From the NCBI RefSeq assembly GCF_001625215.2, contig NC_030383.2:756779-820778 (forward strand): a DNA stretch of 64,000 bases, written 5' to 3'. Both the position numbers and the translations under genes were made by a program. Of the stretch, positions 22,040 to 32,397 are shown piece after piece; the first letter of the stretch is position 1, and every line of letters starts with the position of its first letter. A model generated the notes under the pieces. That model saw only the letters and a list, made by a program, of their open reading frames with translations, was not told the origin of the DNA and did not search any database. The DNA is from Daucus carota subsp. sativus (taxonomy: Eukaryota > Streptophyta > Magnoliopsida > Apiales > Apiaceae).

Positions 22040-23385
22040 TGATAGAATATATTTTTATATATATTCTATATGATTTTATTCTCATATTTCATTATATTTT
22101 GCACTGATTTGGATTTTTATTAATAGATTTTAATGTTTTATTGTAGGAAATAAAGAATTTCTAAGTTGAGAAGGATTTGAGCAAAAAGATCTATTTTTGG
22201 AGCTAAATTCTATGAAAAATCGGATTTGTTGGGCTCTACCCGGTTTCTGCACTGTTCGGGCCATATCTTGAGTTCCGGATGTCGGATTTGGATGATCTTA
22301 CAGCCCACGCGAAGCTTGGGAGATTTTCTTTAATTCAGAGATAGCCCAAGAAGCAAAATCCAACTGGAAAAGCCCAGAAACAGAGAGGAAAAGACAGCTG
22401 CGAATTTTGAAGACTAATCCTACTTTGCTTTGGAGTTCTATTTTAGATATTGGTTCAAAAACATTAAAAACAATTATTATTATTGTAGGAATAGAAAAAG
22501 ATATTATTTTAGTTTTTATTATTAGTTGGGAGAAAAGGAGATATATAGGACTTACGTTAGTTAGGTTTGGGGCTATCATCTTCCTCCTCCCGTAGACACT
22601 GCAACCTTTTTGGGTTTTAGCTTGGATATTAAGTTCTTGATTAATACAAGTTTAAGGTATTCTTATATATTCTCTCTACATGTCTTTGATGATTGTTTAT
22701 GTTTCTTCTATTCTTAGCATGAGTGAGTAATTCTTTTCTAGGGCGTAAGGAGAATCCATGGTTACACCATAGTATTGGTATGATGTTCACAGTAGTTTGA
22801 TTGATTACAAGTAATTCTAGTCGATATGTTTTAATGCTTAATTTCTGTAATTGGCCAATATCATTGATTAAGTGTATGCGAATAAGGGTAATAAATCGAG
22901 AGATAAAGTACCCATTAGAGGCACACATACGATTAGCCGAATGAATGTGAATGCGAGAGCATCATTGGAATTCTGAGAAAGTTAATACTCGAGAGAGATT
23001 AACACATGTTCTAATTACTTGATCAGTTTAATTACTAAGAGTTGTTAATTGTGTCATCATGTTTCGAGAGTGTTAGTACTCGAGAGAGACTGACATACTC
23101 TAGCTACGTGACCACTTTTATCATCTCAGTTTAGAAGCCAGTTTGGTGTAAGCATGGTGAATCCGATTGCCCTAGACTTTTAGTTAATTGATTTTAAAAC
23201 ATATTTATTTGCATTGTTAGTTATATAAAAATCTTCAAAACTCATCTTTGTTATTCCGGAAGCAATTTGCAATAATTAGATTGAATTTCTTGAAACCTGT
23301 CTCCCTGTGGATACGATCCCGTACTTGCTAGTCTCTGCTAATAACAGACACCGTGCACTTGCGGATATTAACTTAAAACGCATCA
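22040..23385 (+). repeat. 3' LTR, intact (1346 bp)
   Basis: Begins TGATAGAAT and ends AAACGCATCA. It serves as the reference for the two partial LTR copies at 10068-11080 and 14958-16137. Confidence 0.92.
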
Positions 23386-23390
23386 TTTAA
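23386..23390. repeat. Target-site duplication, right (TTTAA)
   Basis: Second copy of the 10063-10067 duplication. Codon 363 of the receptor kinase resumes with the next base. Confidence 0.88.
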
Positions 23391-25448
23391 CATGAGCATG
23401 AAACTCTCCGAATGTGAGGCCAAGTGCTTGAACGATTGCAACTGCACAGCGTATTCAAATACAGATATCCGAGATGGTGGAAGTGGATGCTTGTTATGGT
23501 TTGGTGACTTGAATGACATCCGAGGCTACTCTGAAGATGGACAGGATCTTTTTGTAAGAATGGCTGCCTCTGAATTAAGTAAGTAATCTTTTCTTCGAGC
23601 TAAAATCATTAGGTATAACTTCAATATTTTCTTTTCGGTACAATTAGTTACATTCAACAATGATATACTTTTACTATAACAGGGAAAAGCAAAATTTTCC
23701 GAGGAAAGAAACGCCTGAAGATCATACTAATTCCGGTGCTTGTAATGCTAACAGTAATAATAGGCCTTTTCCTGTTGTATGTGTACAAGACAAGATGGCA
23801 AAAGAAAACAGGTAATTTCGATTAATTTTTTGGCAATTACAGAACTGGTAATCCGAACTTAATCTGAACTGGTAGTCTGAATTTCGTATTTGCAGTAGAA
23901 GTGAAACTGCAAGTGAGGCAAGACTTGGATTTACCTTTATTTGGCTTCACACAAATTGAAAATGCCACTGATAATTTCTCCGACGACAACAAGATTGGCA
24001 GTGGTGGATTTGGAACTGTATACAAGGTCATCTATTTCATACTTTTCATGCACAGACTTCAAAATTTAAGTTTCCAGATACATGAAGGTATCAACATCTA
24101 CTAATTTGCAGGGGATCTTGGAAGAGGGATCAGAAATAGCGGTGAAGAGGCTCTCGAAGGATTCAAATCAGGGAGTTGAGGAATTCATGAATGAAGTTGC
24201 CTGCATTGCTAAACTTCAGCATAGGAATCTTGTGAGGCTTCTCGGGTGCTGCATTGAAGAAGGGGAGAGGCTCTTGATATATGAATATCTGCCTAACAAA
24301 AGTTTAGATACTTTCATTTTCGGTATGATTCAAATTAAACCTTCTCTGTTATTTTTTTTAAGATTGTTTCTTTATGAATATCAAATTAGAAGTAGCAGAC
24401 TTGAAATCTTAATTTGGCATATGGACAGACAAAATATCGTGCCAGTCATTAAACTGGCTGAAGCGTTACGATATCATTATTGGTATGGCAAGGGGGCTAC
24501 TCTATCTCCACCAGGATTCCAGACTCAGAATCATCCATAGAGATTTCAAAGTCAGTAACATTTTACTGGATCATGAGATGAACCCGAAAATTTCAGACTT
24601 TGGATTGGCTAGAATTTTCGGAGAGGGTGAAACTCAAGGAAGCACAACTAGACTAGTTGGAACACAGTAAGAATTCCTACAACATTTCAACCAAGTTCTT
24701 AGGATTTTATTTGTTGAAACTAATACCGGTAATCAACATTTCCCATGTAGCGGATACATGCCCCCTGAGTACGCCATTGATGGATCATACTCGGTTAAGT
24801 CTGATGTCTATAGTTTTGGAGTATCACTTCTAGAGATAATTACAGGGACGAGAAACAGAGGTTTTCATCATTCAGATCATAACCTTAATCTTCTCGGACA
24901 CGTAAGTAAGCCTTTGGGAAATGTTATATCCAGAGCAAATTTTTATATCCAGAGCTGAAAAAACATGAAAAGATGAAATTTCATTTGTTGTTATTGTGTA
25001 TGCACAGGTCAGTTTTGTCTTTTCATGCTTGTTTGCTCTGGAAATTGAAAATTTGCTCTGGATATAACATTTTCCAAGCCTTTTTATCAGCCTGATATAA
25101 GTCCTTAGTCTTGTGACCTCTATAAATTGGCATAAACTTTTTTTTTAGGTATGGAGAAGCTACAATGAATGCAATCTTTGGGAAGTAGTCGACAGTGTGA
25201 TCTTCGAGTCGGATAATCAACATGAAGTGTTTCGAGTTATTCAAATCGGATTATTGTGCGTGCAAGAATATCCAGAAGATAGGCCAGACATGTCATCGGC
25301 TTTCAGAATGCTGACTAGCAATGATGCATTGCCTGTTCCTAAACAGCCTGGATTTTTCTCGGAGAGAAGAAGCCAGCCTGAAACAGACTCTTCATCAAGA
25401 GCTTCTACCTTGAACACGATTAGTGTGTCGTTTCTTTCACCGAGATAG
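23391..25448 (+). pseudogene. S-domain receptor kinase, 3' part (PAN end, TM, kinase)
   Basis: Rest of the gene begun at 8980. Exon 1 continues 23391-23578, then come exons 23683-23811, 23896-24026, 24112-24322, 24429-24666, 24751-24901 and 25149-25448. Phases fit, and with one TTTAA counted the uninterrupted gene would encode 811 residues, normal for SD1 kinases. It holds the end of the PAN domain, a membrane span (about 439-460), the Gly loop GSGGFG (about 503-508), the AVK lysine, the catalytic loop HRDFKVSN (about 619-626, with Phe-Lys where Leu-Lys is usual), DFG (639-641) and PPEYA. Apart from the retrotransposon I see no frameshift or stop, so the disruption is young. Without exon 1's promoter this part is probably silent. 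Confidence 0.9.
24916..25075. mobile_element. hAT-like MITE in intron 6 of the receptor kinase
   Basis: A 160-bp element. The first 20 nt, GGGAAATGTTATATCCAGAG, are mirrored in the complement of its right end with one or two mismatches. The 8-bp direct repeat AAGCCTTT flanks it exactly (24908-24915 and 25076-25083), a hAT-type duplication. It begins 14 bp after the exon 6 donor. Confidence 0.82.
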
Positions 25449-26482
25449 TGAATTCGTTTGAGTTAATTGCAAATCGCATCGCGTGATTCAGGCAAACTGC
25501 TGTTCTTGTAATAAGGCATGAAAATGAGAACACATTCCTAACCCAGCTTATTATCTCATGTCTGAGCAATCTCAGATTGGTTTTATTTTTTGTGTAAATC
25601 GGAATTTATTTGATAAGGGTTCGAAATTGCACAACAATAAAAATTCCGAAAATCAAAAATATCAAAATATAACTAAATATGTGTTGATAATCAAAATCAT
25701 ATATGAATCAGTAAAACGGTAATATACGTAAAATCAACATAACCTGAGAGTTAGGACATTAAAGCTGAACTCAAGTCAACAAGACAACGATCATTCGAGA
25801 TTCGAGTGTGAGGAGTGCCGTGTGTGGGCAACTCATTATGCCTTCCAAATATCTGGGTATTGGCCTCCATTATTACAATAGTCATTATTATCTGAATATT
25901 AACGATATGAAAAAAATAGTTTCGGCCTCGAATATTATTTATTAACACTAAATCGTATATTTGGATTCTGGCGTCTGTTAGGGTTAAAAGAACAAAACTC
26001 TCTACTTGGATTAAAAAACTTTTTGCTAGAGTTAAAACAACAAAACGTTACACCAAATAATGTTTTCATCCAAAATTAAAAATACTAGATTATCAACGTT
26101 AATAATTGGTATTTAGGATCATTTCTTCAATTATGTTATTTTGAGCATCATCTATGTGTTTTGTGACATCCGAGACTTTTCTCGGATATCTGTACCAGGC
26201 TTTAACGCAACATTATCTTGTACTTACTCACAGATGTTAATTGTTTGCTATTCAACTGGAAATTGTACAAGTGAAGAGTGACTAACGAACATACAACTTG
26301 AATATTCCGTTCGCCTTAATATCACCAAGAGATAATTACAATTTTTTGATTTTATTAATTCTGGCACACATTAAACTGGGCCTCCTTGACTAGTTGACTT
26401 GGCAGTTTGCACATATGATTATGAATTCAATTCTATAATAATCTTCACTGTACAAAGTGTTTCACTCTTCAGGAAAAAAACT
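25449..26482. other. Spacer between receptor kinase and LRR receptor-like protein
   Basis: AT-rich. It contains the 3' region of the kinase gene and presumably the promoter of the LRR gene. No further gene or clear repeat is visible. Confidence 0.45.
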
Positions 26483-28732
26483 ATGGTTTCTTCAACCATG
26501 GCAAAGCATCAATCTCCTGAATCCTTCATTTTATTCATGATACTTGCATTTTCAATATCTTCTGCTTCTGCTGCAGCAGCTGCTTCCAAAGAAGCTACCA
26601 CTCTTCTTGAATGGAAAGCCACCCTTCGTACCCAAAACATTTCAGTGTTAAGTACATGGACTCTTTCATCCAATGAAACTTCTCCATGCTCCACCTGGTA
26701 TGGAGTTTTCTGCAACAGCTTTGGTAGTGTTACTCGCTTAAATCTCTCGATTTCCGATGTGGTTGGAACACTCTACAGCTTCCCCTTCTCCTCTCTTCCG
26801 AGCCTCACACACATTGATTTTGCAGTTAATCAGTTTTATGGTAACATTCCACGACGTATTGGTGAACTTACCAAGCTAGTTTACCTTGATTTGTCTGTCA
26901 ATCAATTTTCCGGGAAAATTCCTCAGGAAATTGGGAAGCTGAGAAATCTTGAAGTTCTCCACATATTTGTGAATCTGTTGAATGGCTCAATTCCTCAGGA
27001 AATAGGAAACTTAAGCTCTCTTGTTGAACTTGCTTTGTATACTAATTATCTTGAAGGTCCCATTCCTGGTTCTTTCGGAAGGTTAAGCAACTTGGCTTAT
27101 CTTTCTCTCTATGAAAACCAGCTGTCAGATTCCATCCCTGGTGAATTGAGTTCTCTTCTCAATCTTGTCGTGGTTTTCTTGGACACGAATCAACTGAGTG
27201 GTCCAATTCCAGCCTTCTTCGGAAACTTCACAAACTTAGAATATTTACATCTCTTTAACAATTCTCTCTCTGGTTCTATTCCTTCAGAATTAGGCAACTT
27301 GCAGCTCCTCGAGAGTCTAAGCCTTCACTCAAATCATCTTACTGGCTCAATCCCCGCGTCATTAGGTGATCTTCACTCGCTAAGCCTATTGCATCTCCAC
27401 CAGAACAGACTTTCTGGAAGCATACCCAGAGAAATCAGTAGGATCACTCATCTACAAGCGCTTGACCTTTCTAGCAACAGTCTGACAGGTGGTCTTGAGC
27501 AACTATCGTGGAATTATATGTCGTTTATTTTTCTTGAACACAATATGCTCAACGGATTGTTGCCTAGCTTCATCTGCAATTCAAGCGAACTTGTCATCCT
27601 CAACTTGTCTTATAACAACTTTAGTGGTGAACTGCCCGTTTGTTCAAACGACTTGTCTTACAATCTCTCAGTTTTTGATATGCGGATGAATAACATTGAG
27701 GGAAACCTTCCAGCAACCTTATCAAATTTCCGTAAGCTGAGAAGTTTATGTTTGCAGGGAAATAAACTCGAAGGAAAAATTCCTCATTCTTTTGCTCAAT
27801 TTGAGTACTTAGAAACTCTTGATCTCGGAGAAAATCAAATAAATGATACATTCCCGCAGTGTTTGGAAGCCCTTCCGAATCTCCAAGTGCTTGTTCTGAA
27901 ATCCAATAGATTTCACGGTGTGATTAACCAAAGCTCTGAAACAGAACGCCCTTTCCCTAGCCTGAGAATAATTGATCTCTCGTACAACGAGTTTTCAGGT
28001 CCACTACCATCAATATATTTCAAGAACTTCAAAGCTATGATGAATGGCGGAGTAGATATGATAGACCCTAGTTATATGGGGAGCTCATATTACTTTGATT
28101 CCACGACTCTGATAATAAAAGGAGTCGAATATATTCTGGTCAGAATTCTAACTGTTCTCACAGCCATTGATCTATCTCGGAACAGCTTTGAGAAAGAGAT
28201 GCCTGAATATATTGGGAATCTTCAGTCCCTCCGATATCTAAATATATCTCACAATCTTCTCACAGGAAGCATACCTTCAGTGATCGGAAATTTGTCAGTG
28301 TTGGAGTCTCTAGACCTGTCATTCAACCAACTCGAAGGAAAAATTCCTCAACAGCTCACTGGTGTGTATACGCTGGCACGTCTAAATTTGTCTCACAATG
28401 AACTTAGCGGTCATATTCCACAAGGTGCTCAATTCGATACATTTGATAATGATAGCTATGTTGGTAATTCGGGGTTGTGTGGGCATCCACTGGATAAAAA
28501 GTGTGAGCATGATATTGGAGAACAAGAAGAAGAAGATGAGGGGGAGGACGATGATAATGATTTCTTTTTTAGCGGTTTTACTTGGGAAGCTGTGGTGATC
28601 GGATACGCCTGTGGAGTTGTGCCAGCATTTATCGTCGGATACTGGATGTTGCTGACAGGAAAGCCAAACTGGTTGCTGAGTTATATTGCCAGAATTCAGG
28701 CTCACGCGATGAATCAAAATCTACTAACTTGA
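26483..28732 (+). CDS. LRR receptor-like protein (no kinase), Cf-type C-terminus
   Basis: Intronless gene of 749 codons. It has a signal peptide (about 1-34), an LRR N-terminal cap with the Cys pair around CSTWYGVFC, and about 20 LxxLxLxxN-type repeats. These are broken by a non-LRR island near the STTLIIKGVEY segment. An acidic stretch (EQEEEDEGEDDDND) follows, then one membrane span (about 703-724) with a GxxxG motif and a short cytosolic tail, without kinase. Proteins of this build act at the plasma membrane with an adaptor kinase such as SOBIR1, often in pathogen perception. The first 400 residues resemble the ectodomain of MIK2-like LRR kinases, whereas the C-terminus is like Cf-type proteins. 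ATG 26483 is the first in frame; the ORF extends upstream only through a TTG. Confidence 0.88.
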   Translation: MVSSTMAKHQSPESFILFMILAFSISSASAAAAASKEATTLLEWKATLRTQNISVLSTWTLSSNETSPCSTWYGVFCNSFGSVTRLNLSISDVVGTLYSFPFSSLPSLTHIDFAVNQFYGNIPRRIGELTKLVYLDLSVNQFSGKIPQEIGKLRNLEVLHIFVNLLNGSIPQEIGNLSSLVELALYTNYLEGPIPGSFGRLSNLAYLSLYENQLSDSIPGELSSLLNLVVVFLDTNQLSGPIPAFFGNFTNLEYLHLFNNSLSGSIPSELGNLQLLESLSLHSNHLTGSIPASLGDLHSLSLLHLHQNRLSGSIPREISRITHLQALDLSSNSLTGGLEQLSWNYMSFIFLEHNMLNGLLPSFICNSSELVILNLSYNNFSGELPVCSNDLSYNLSVFDMRMNNIEGNLPATLSNFRKLRSLCLQGNKLEGKIPHSFAQFEYLETLDLGENQINDTFPQCLEALPNLQVLVLKSNRFHGVINQSSETERPFPSLRIIDLSYNEFSGPLPSIYFKNFKAMMNGGVDMIDPSYMGSSYYFDSTTLIIKGVEYILVRILTVLTAIDLSRNSFEKEMPEYIGNLQSLRYLNISHNLLTGSIPSVIGNLSVLESLDLSFNQLEGKIPQQLTGVYTLARLNLSHNELSGHIPQGAQFDTFDNDSYVGNSGLCGHPLDKKCEHDIGEQEEEDEGEDDDNDFFFSGFTWEAVVIGYACGVVPAFIVGYWMLLTGKPNWLLSYIARIQAHAMNQNLLT

Positions 28733-29334
28733 CCTTCTCATCAAATTTATTCGTTAAATGATGATTGCAAGATGGTTAGCTAGCTTAGTTGAGGTATTTG
28801 TTTGCTCTGGAATGGCCTGCAATGGTCTGGTTTCTCATTAACAGACCGTATGACTCTCATGCTACTTCCTTCATTCGCAAAGGCAGCTCACTTGTGGGTA
28901 AGGTAAGATCGCGGTCCCAATATCTTAGTAGTCCAGGAATAGTAGAATATTCACAATACTAAGTGTGATATTGAAAAAATGTATGTTAGCTTTAAAATTT
29001 GTATATTGTGCTGCTGATGCCAGGCATAAAATTTTGCAGCATTCTGTATCATCTACTACCATTTAGTCATAAAGTTTCTATGATATGATATTAATGTAAA
29101 GGGTCATTGTAGTGTGTGTTTATAAAGATTTTTGTGCATGCGTCACCTAACTAAAATGTTGTAAGTGTGTACTGAAAATCTGTAATATTCCCTGGCAATG
29201 TTTTCATAGTATATAAAAGTGGAGCATATTTTCATAATGTGATATTCTTCCAGGAATAAACTTGCTTTGTGTATGTGTTATTGGAATAATACTCCGTGTT
29301 GTTGTTTAACAGTTGTTCAATTCATAACTTATCA
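28733..29334. other. 3' region of the LRR receptor-like protein gene
   Basis: No gene recognised. It probably contains the 3' UTR and polyadenylation region of the upstream gene. Confidence 0.4.
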
Positions 29335-29669
29335 CCAGTTAGAAGAGCCGAACACATATCGGTTCGGGACAAGAGAAAGAGAGATCTGCCTCGTCAGATA
29401 TGGGCTGATCAATTAAGTTTGGACATGAGAGCCTTAAATCTCACGGGTGATATGACATTAGATAAGAATGATTGGAAACGGCGTATTAGAACAGTTGAGA
29501 CTAGATCTCGTGGCTTACAGAGATTACGAGGTTTATGGTATTATGTTTTAAGGAAAGGGTTAAGCTTAGTTCACGGATGCATTCACGATTGGCTTACAGA
29601 GATTATGAGGTTTATAGTATTATGTTTTAAGGGAAGGGTTAAACTCAGTTCACGGATGCATTCGCGATT
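29335..29669 (+). pseudogene. LINE-type retroelement tail fragment with 79-bp tandem repeat
   Basis: An open stretch reads PVRRAEH...LPRQIWADQLSLDMRALNLTGDMTLDKNDWKRRI. I recognise this as the C-terminal tail found at the end of many plant LINE-like reverse transcriptases (RPRKTWxExIxxDM...DRxxWRRRI). The rest of the element is missing. It is followed by two copies of a 79-bp unit at 29512-29590 and 29591-29669. Most likely a dead fragment. Confidence 0.5.
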
Positions 29670-29724
29670 ATCAGAACTATTTAGGTAAGTCTCATGTGAA
29701 GAAGGCCATGAGCTAAAGTATTAT

Positions 29725-29970
29725 GGGGCCGTTTGAGTGAGTTTAAAATAAGTGCTTATTGCTTAAAATAAATAAGTGGAGTAGAAGTTAGAAGCAAGAT
29801 AAGACTTATAAGTGATTAAAGTGTTTGGGAAATAAGTAGAAGCCCTGAAACAAAAGCTAGCATTCCTAACTTTTTTTAAGTGCTTTTTGACTTCTTACAC
29901 AAACGGTACGAAATAAGTGCTTCTAATTTATAAGTCGAGAAATTCGGCTTAAAACGGGAGCCAAACACCC
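29725..29970. mobile_element. Probable MITE (GGGGCCGTTTG ... CCAAACACCC)
   Basis: About 245 bp with loosely complementary ends of the GGG-GTTTGG type seen in plant non-autonomous hAT or Harbinger elements. No clean target duplication could be fixed. Confidence 0.45.
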
Positions 29971-32397
29971 ACTAAATTCTTATTATATCACACACTGTAT
30001 ATTTATTGTGCACTAAGTCGGGGTTTTCACGGAATCAGCCTCTCTACTTCAACCTCTCTACTTCAAGGGTACTTGCAATGTGTTGCAATGATGTGATTGC
30101 AGTTTTTCATTCATTTATCTCTTTCTGTAGATATTTATCTACTTCGATCTTTTGAAGAAAATTTATTTGAGTTAGATGGGCCTTAGGTACTTTTAAATCA
30201 TCATCTAAAATAGGATAATTAGTGATTTCAAATAATTATTTAAATAAAGTTATATTCCAATTCAAAATAAAGATTATTTTTGTAAATGCAAATTTTCGTA
30301 TATTATTATAAATAGATTATTACGAAAATGTCGATCAAATATAGAATGAATACAATTTATGCGTACAATTTTAGATAACCTTTTTAAAGTCGACTTTAGA
30401 CTCCCTTTTTTCTAATTGTCCTCGTAATAAATTAATAATAATCTAGTGTCCGCATAACTAAAATGATCAAAGCAAAACTTCAGACCAAGGCAGCCACTTG
30501 AAAAAGGTTGTAATGAGGACATTAGACGATGAACTAAAAATATAATACCACTTAATTCTTCAACCGGAGGGCAAATTACAGAATGCACAGAATCAAAGAG
30601 CCCCTACTGGTACTAATATTATATATCAGCAAGTAGTGAAAAAAGAAAGTGATACAAAATACGGGCTAATAAATAAAAATAAAATCCTGTATTAAATGAA
30701 CAAGCAACGAGTCTTACTAAAACAAAATTGTCACAAGTGAATGACAACATTTAGGCATAAGATACTGATTGGTCTACCACAATGCCCAAAAACCCACCAT
30801 TGAATCATACTAGAAACATGTATTGCTAGGAAATATACTAGCAATTGCAAACACGGTAAACATGCAAGACACAAAAATCTCCGCTGTTTAAGCAAATAGA
30901 AGATAAAGTACATACCCCGCCGATTATATAAACTAAAAATATTCTTAAACATGCCAAGAGTTCAATTTTGAAAGAATATTACATATTTGGTCTTAGGTCA
31001 TCCCATGAGTGTGGTTCAATTTAAGGTTTCCTTACTAAATTTAGGGCTCAAGAAAATGTTGAACTGTTATAACACCAGACCAAATATAAAGTGCCCGCCT
31101 CTAGGAAAAATTTAAGTTATCTTGGAATCCATGTGCAACAACTAAACTTTCATGCTCGTACTACTTCACAGTTTAATATATAATTGTACTTTAATCTGCA
31201 AGAGGATTCTATGTGAGATACTAGATAGCAGAGGAAGAGTCCTCTCCTGCAACAGCTACTAAACAATGACTCTTTAACAAATACCTAAACAAGAGATGGC
31301 TTAAGATGCAGCAACATGAAATCTTGATGATATTGACGACTATCACTCTCGCAGCTACATCAAGCAGCAATTGTTTGTGCAAGCCATCATATATAACCGA
31401 TCCTTTAAATTGCTACAGCTGAACTTAACAGCAGTGCAATAAAGTCTACCCAACACTGGACCCGAACAACAGCTACGCATCCCTTGCTATGACTAACAGC
31501 ATATTATCATTGCCGCTCAGCATTACAGGTTCATATAGGTCAGCATTCATATGTTAACTGATGCATCAGATAACTGCAGCAATGTCAAATTCGGTATAAT
31601 CGCAAATCATCTCAAAACCTCACAGCTACTACCACTCCCTCCCGACCCAATGTAATATGTGAGTAATTATAACAAGACAATATTTTAGAACTCAAGGTGA
31701 CTTCAGTTGATACAAGGTTTTTTAATTCTTACCAAATCAGACAGCATCAGTCATAAATTGTAAAACTTGTAGTTTGGCAACCAGCAAGAAAATTGTAACA
31801 TTGTCGTATGGCAACCGGCATAAAAATGATGCCACAAACAGCAAAGAGATTGCATCAGCAACAGCTGCTACATCATCTCACCAGTCAGCCACATTTAATC
31901 TTCCCGAACAAAATCAGTACATGGTTCATCATAAGTTCAAAGTTAGCCTTTCAGAAATATAACAAACCACAGGCATGCTCAAGTTAAAATCAAAATGGTT
32001 AAAAACTGAACAGAACAAATTAATCATGAGGAAAGAAATTTAAACAATCTTAGATGGACAATCTGAAGACACCACAAACAATACCAAAGTACCAAGACTA
32101 CCGCAAAAATAGCAAAAGCATCCAGTACAACAACGGAACAGATAACCTTATAAGTCAACTCCGCCATTGGTTTCTACAAATCCTCTTACATAGCATAACA
32201 TGCAAATTCTGAAAAGCTTGCCAGAGCAATTCGTGCATACAGAGTTAAACAAACAGATCAACCCTCATTTATTCCTGCAGGAAAGAGAAAAGCATATACA
32301 CAATCAGCCATCCATCATATAACCTCTAGCAAGTATGTTCTACTGTTCTTACTTGCTTTATATTTTTACACAAAATAATGAGCATTTTTCGAATTAC
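29971..32397. other. Downstream region of SC35, possible 3' UTR exons
   Basis: Lies past the last resolved coding exon of SC35 (minus strand). A short terminal coding exon and spliced 3' UTR may be hidden here; candidate acceptor-like CAG sites exist near 31200-31260 on the minus strand but could not be confirmed. No other gene is visible, and the small ORFs show no motif. Confidence 0.35.

Larger units (their letters stand above)
10068..23385. mobile_element. Athila-type Ty3/Gypsy LTR retrotransposon, internally inverted
   Basis: A 13.3 kb element bounded by TG...CA termini and a TTTAA duplication, inserted in exon 1 of a receptor kinase. Order in the window: LTR positions 1-1013 (plus), pol-to-gag (minus), PBS (minus), LTR positions 1346-167 (minus), RNase H-integrase (plus), a spacer ORF, polypurine tract, full LTR 1-1346 (plus). 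The two pol halves meet within the RNase H start with only a few bases missing, so this is one element inverted internally, not two nested ones. The LTR copies look identical where compared by eye, which implies recent insertion and recent rearrangement. The RT and integrase type, the tRNA-Asp PBS and the extra ORF fit the Athila lineage. Confidence 0.9.

Noticed and set aside
29296-29688. Complete 130-codon gene
   Set aside because: Only the middle resembles a LINE tail, and the end is a translated 79-bp tandem repeat. Treated as a fragment.
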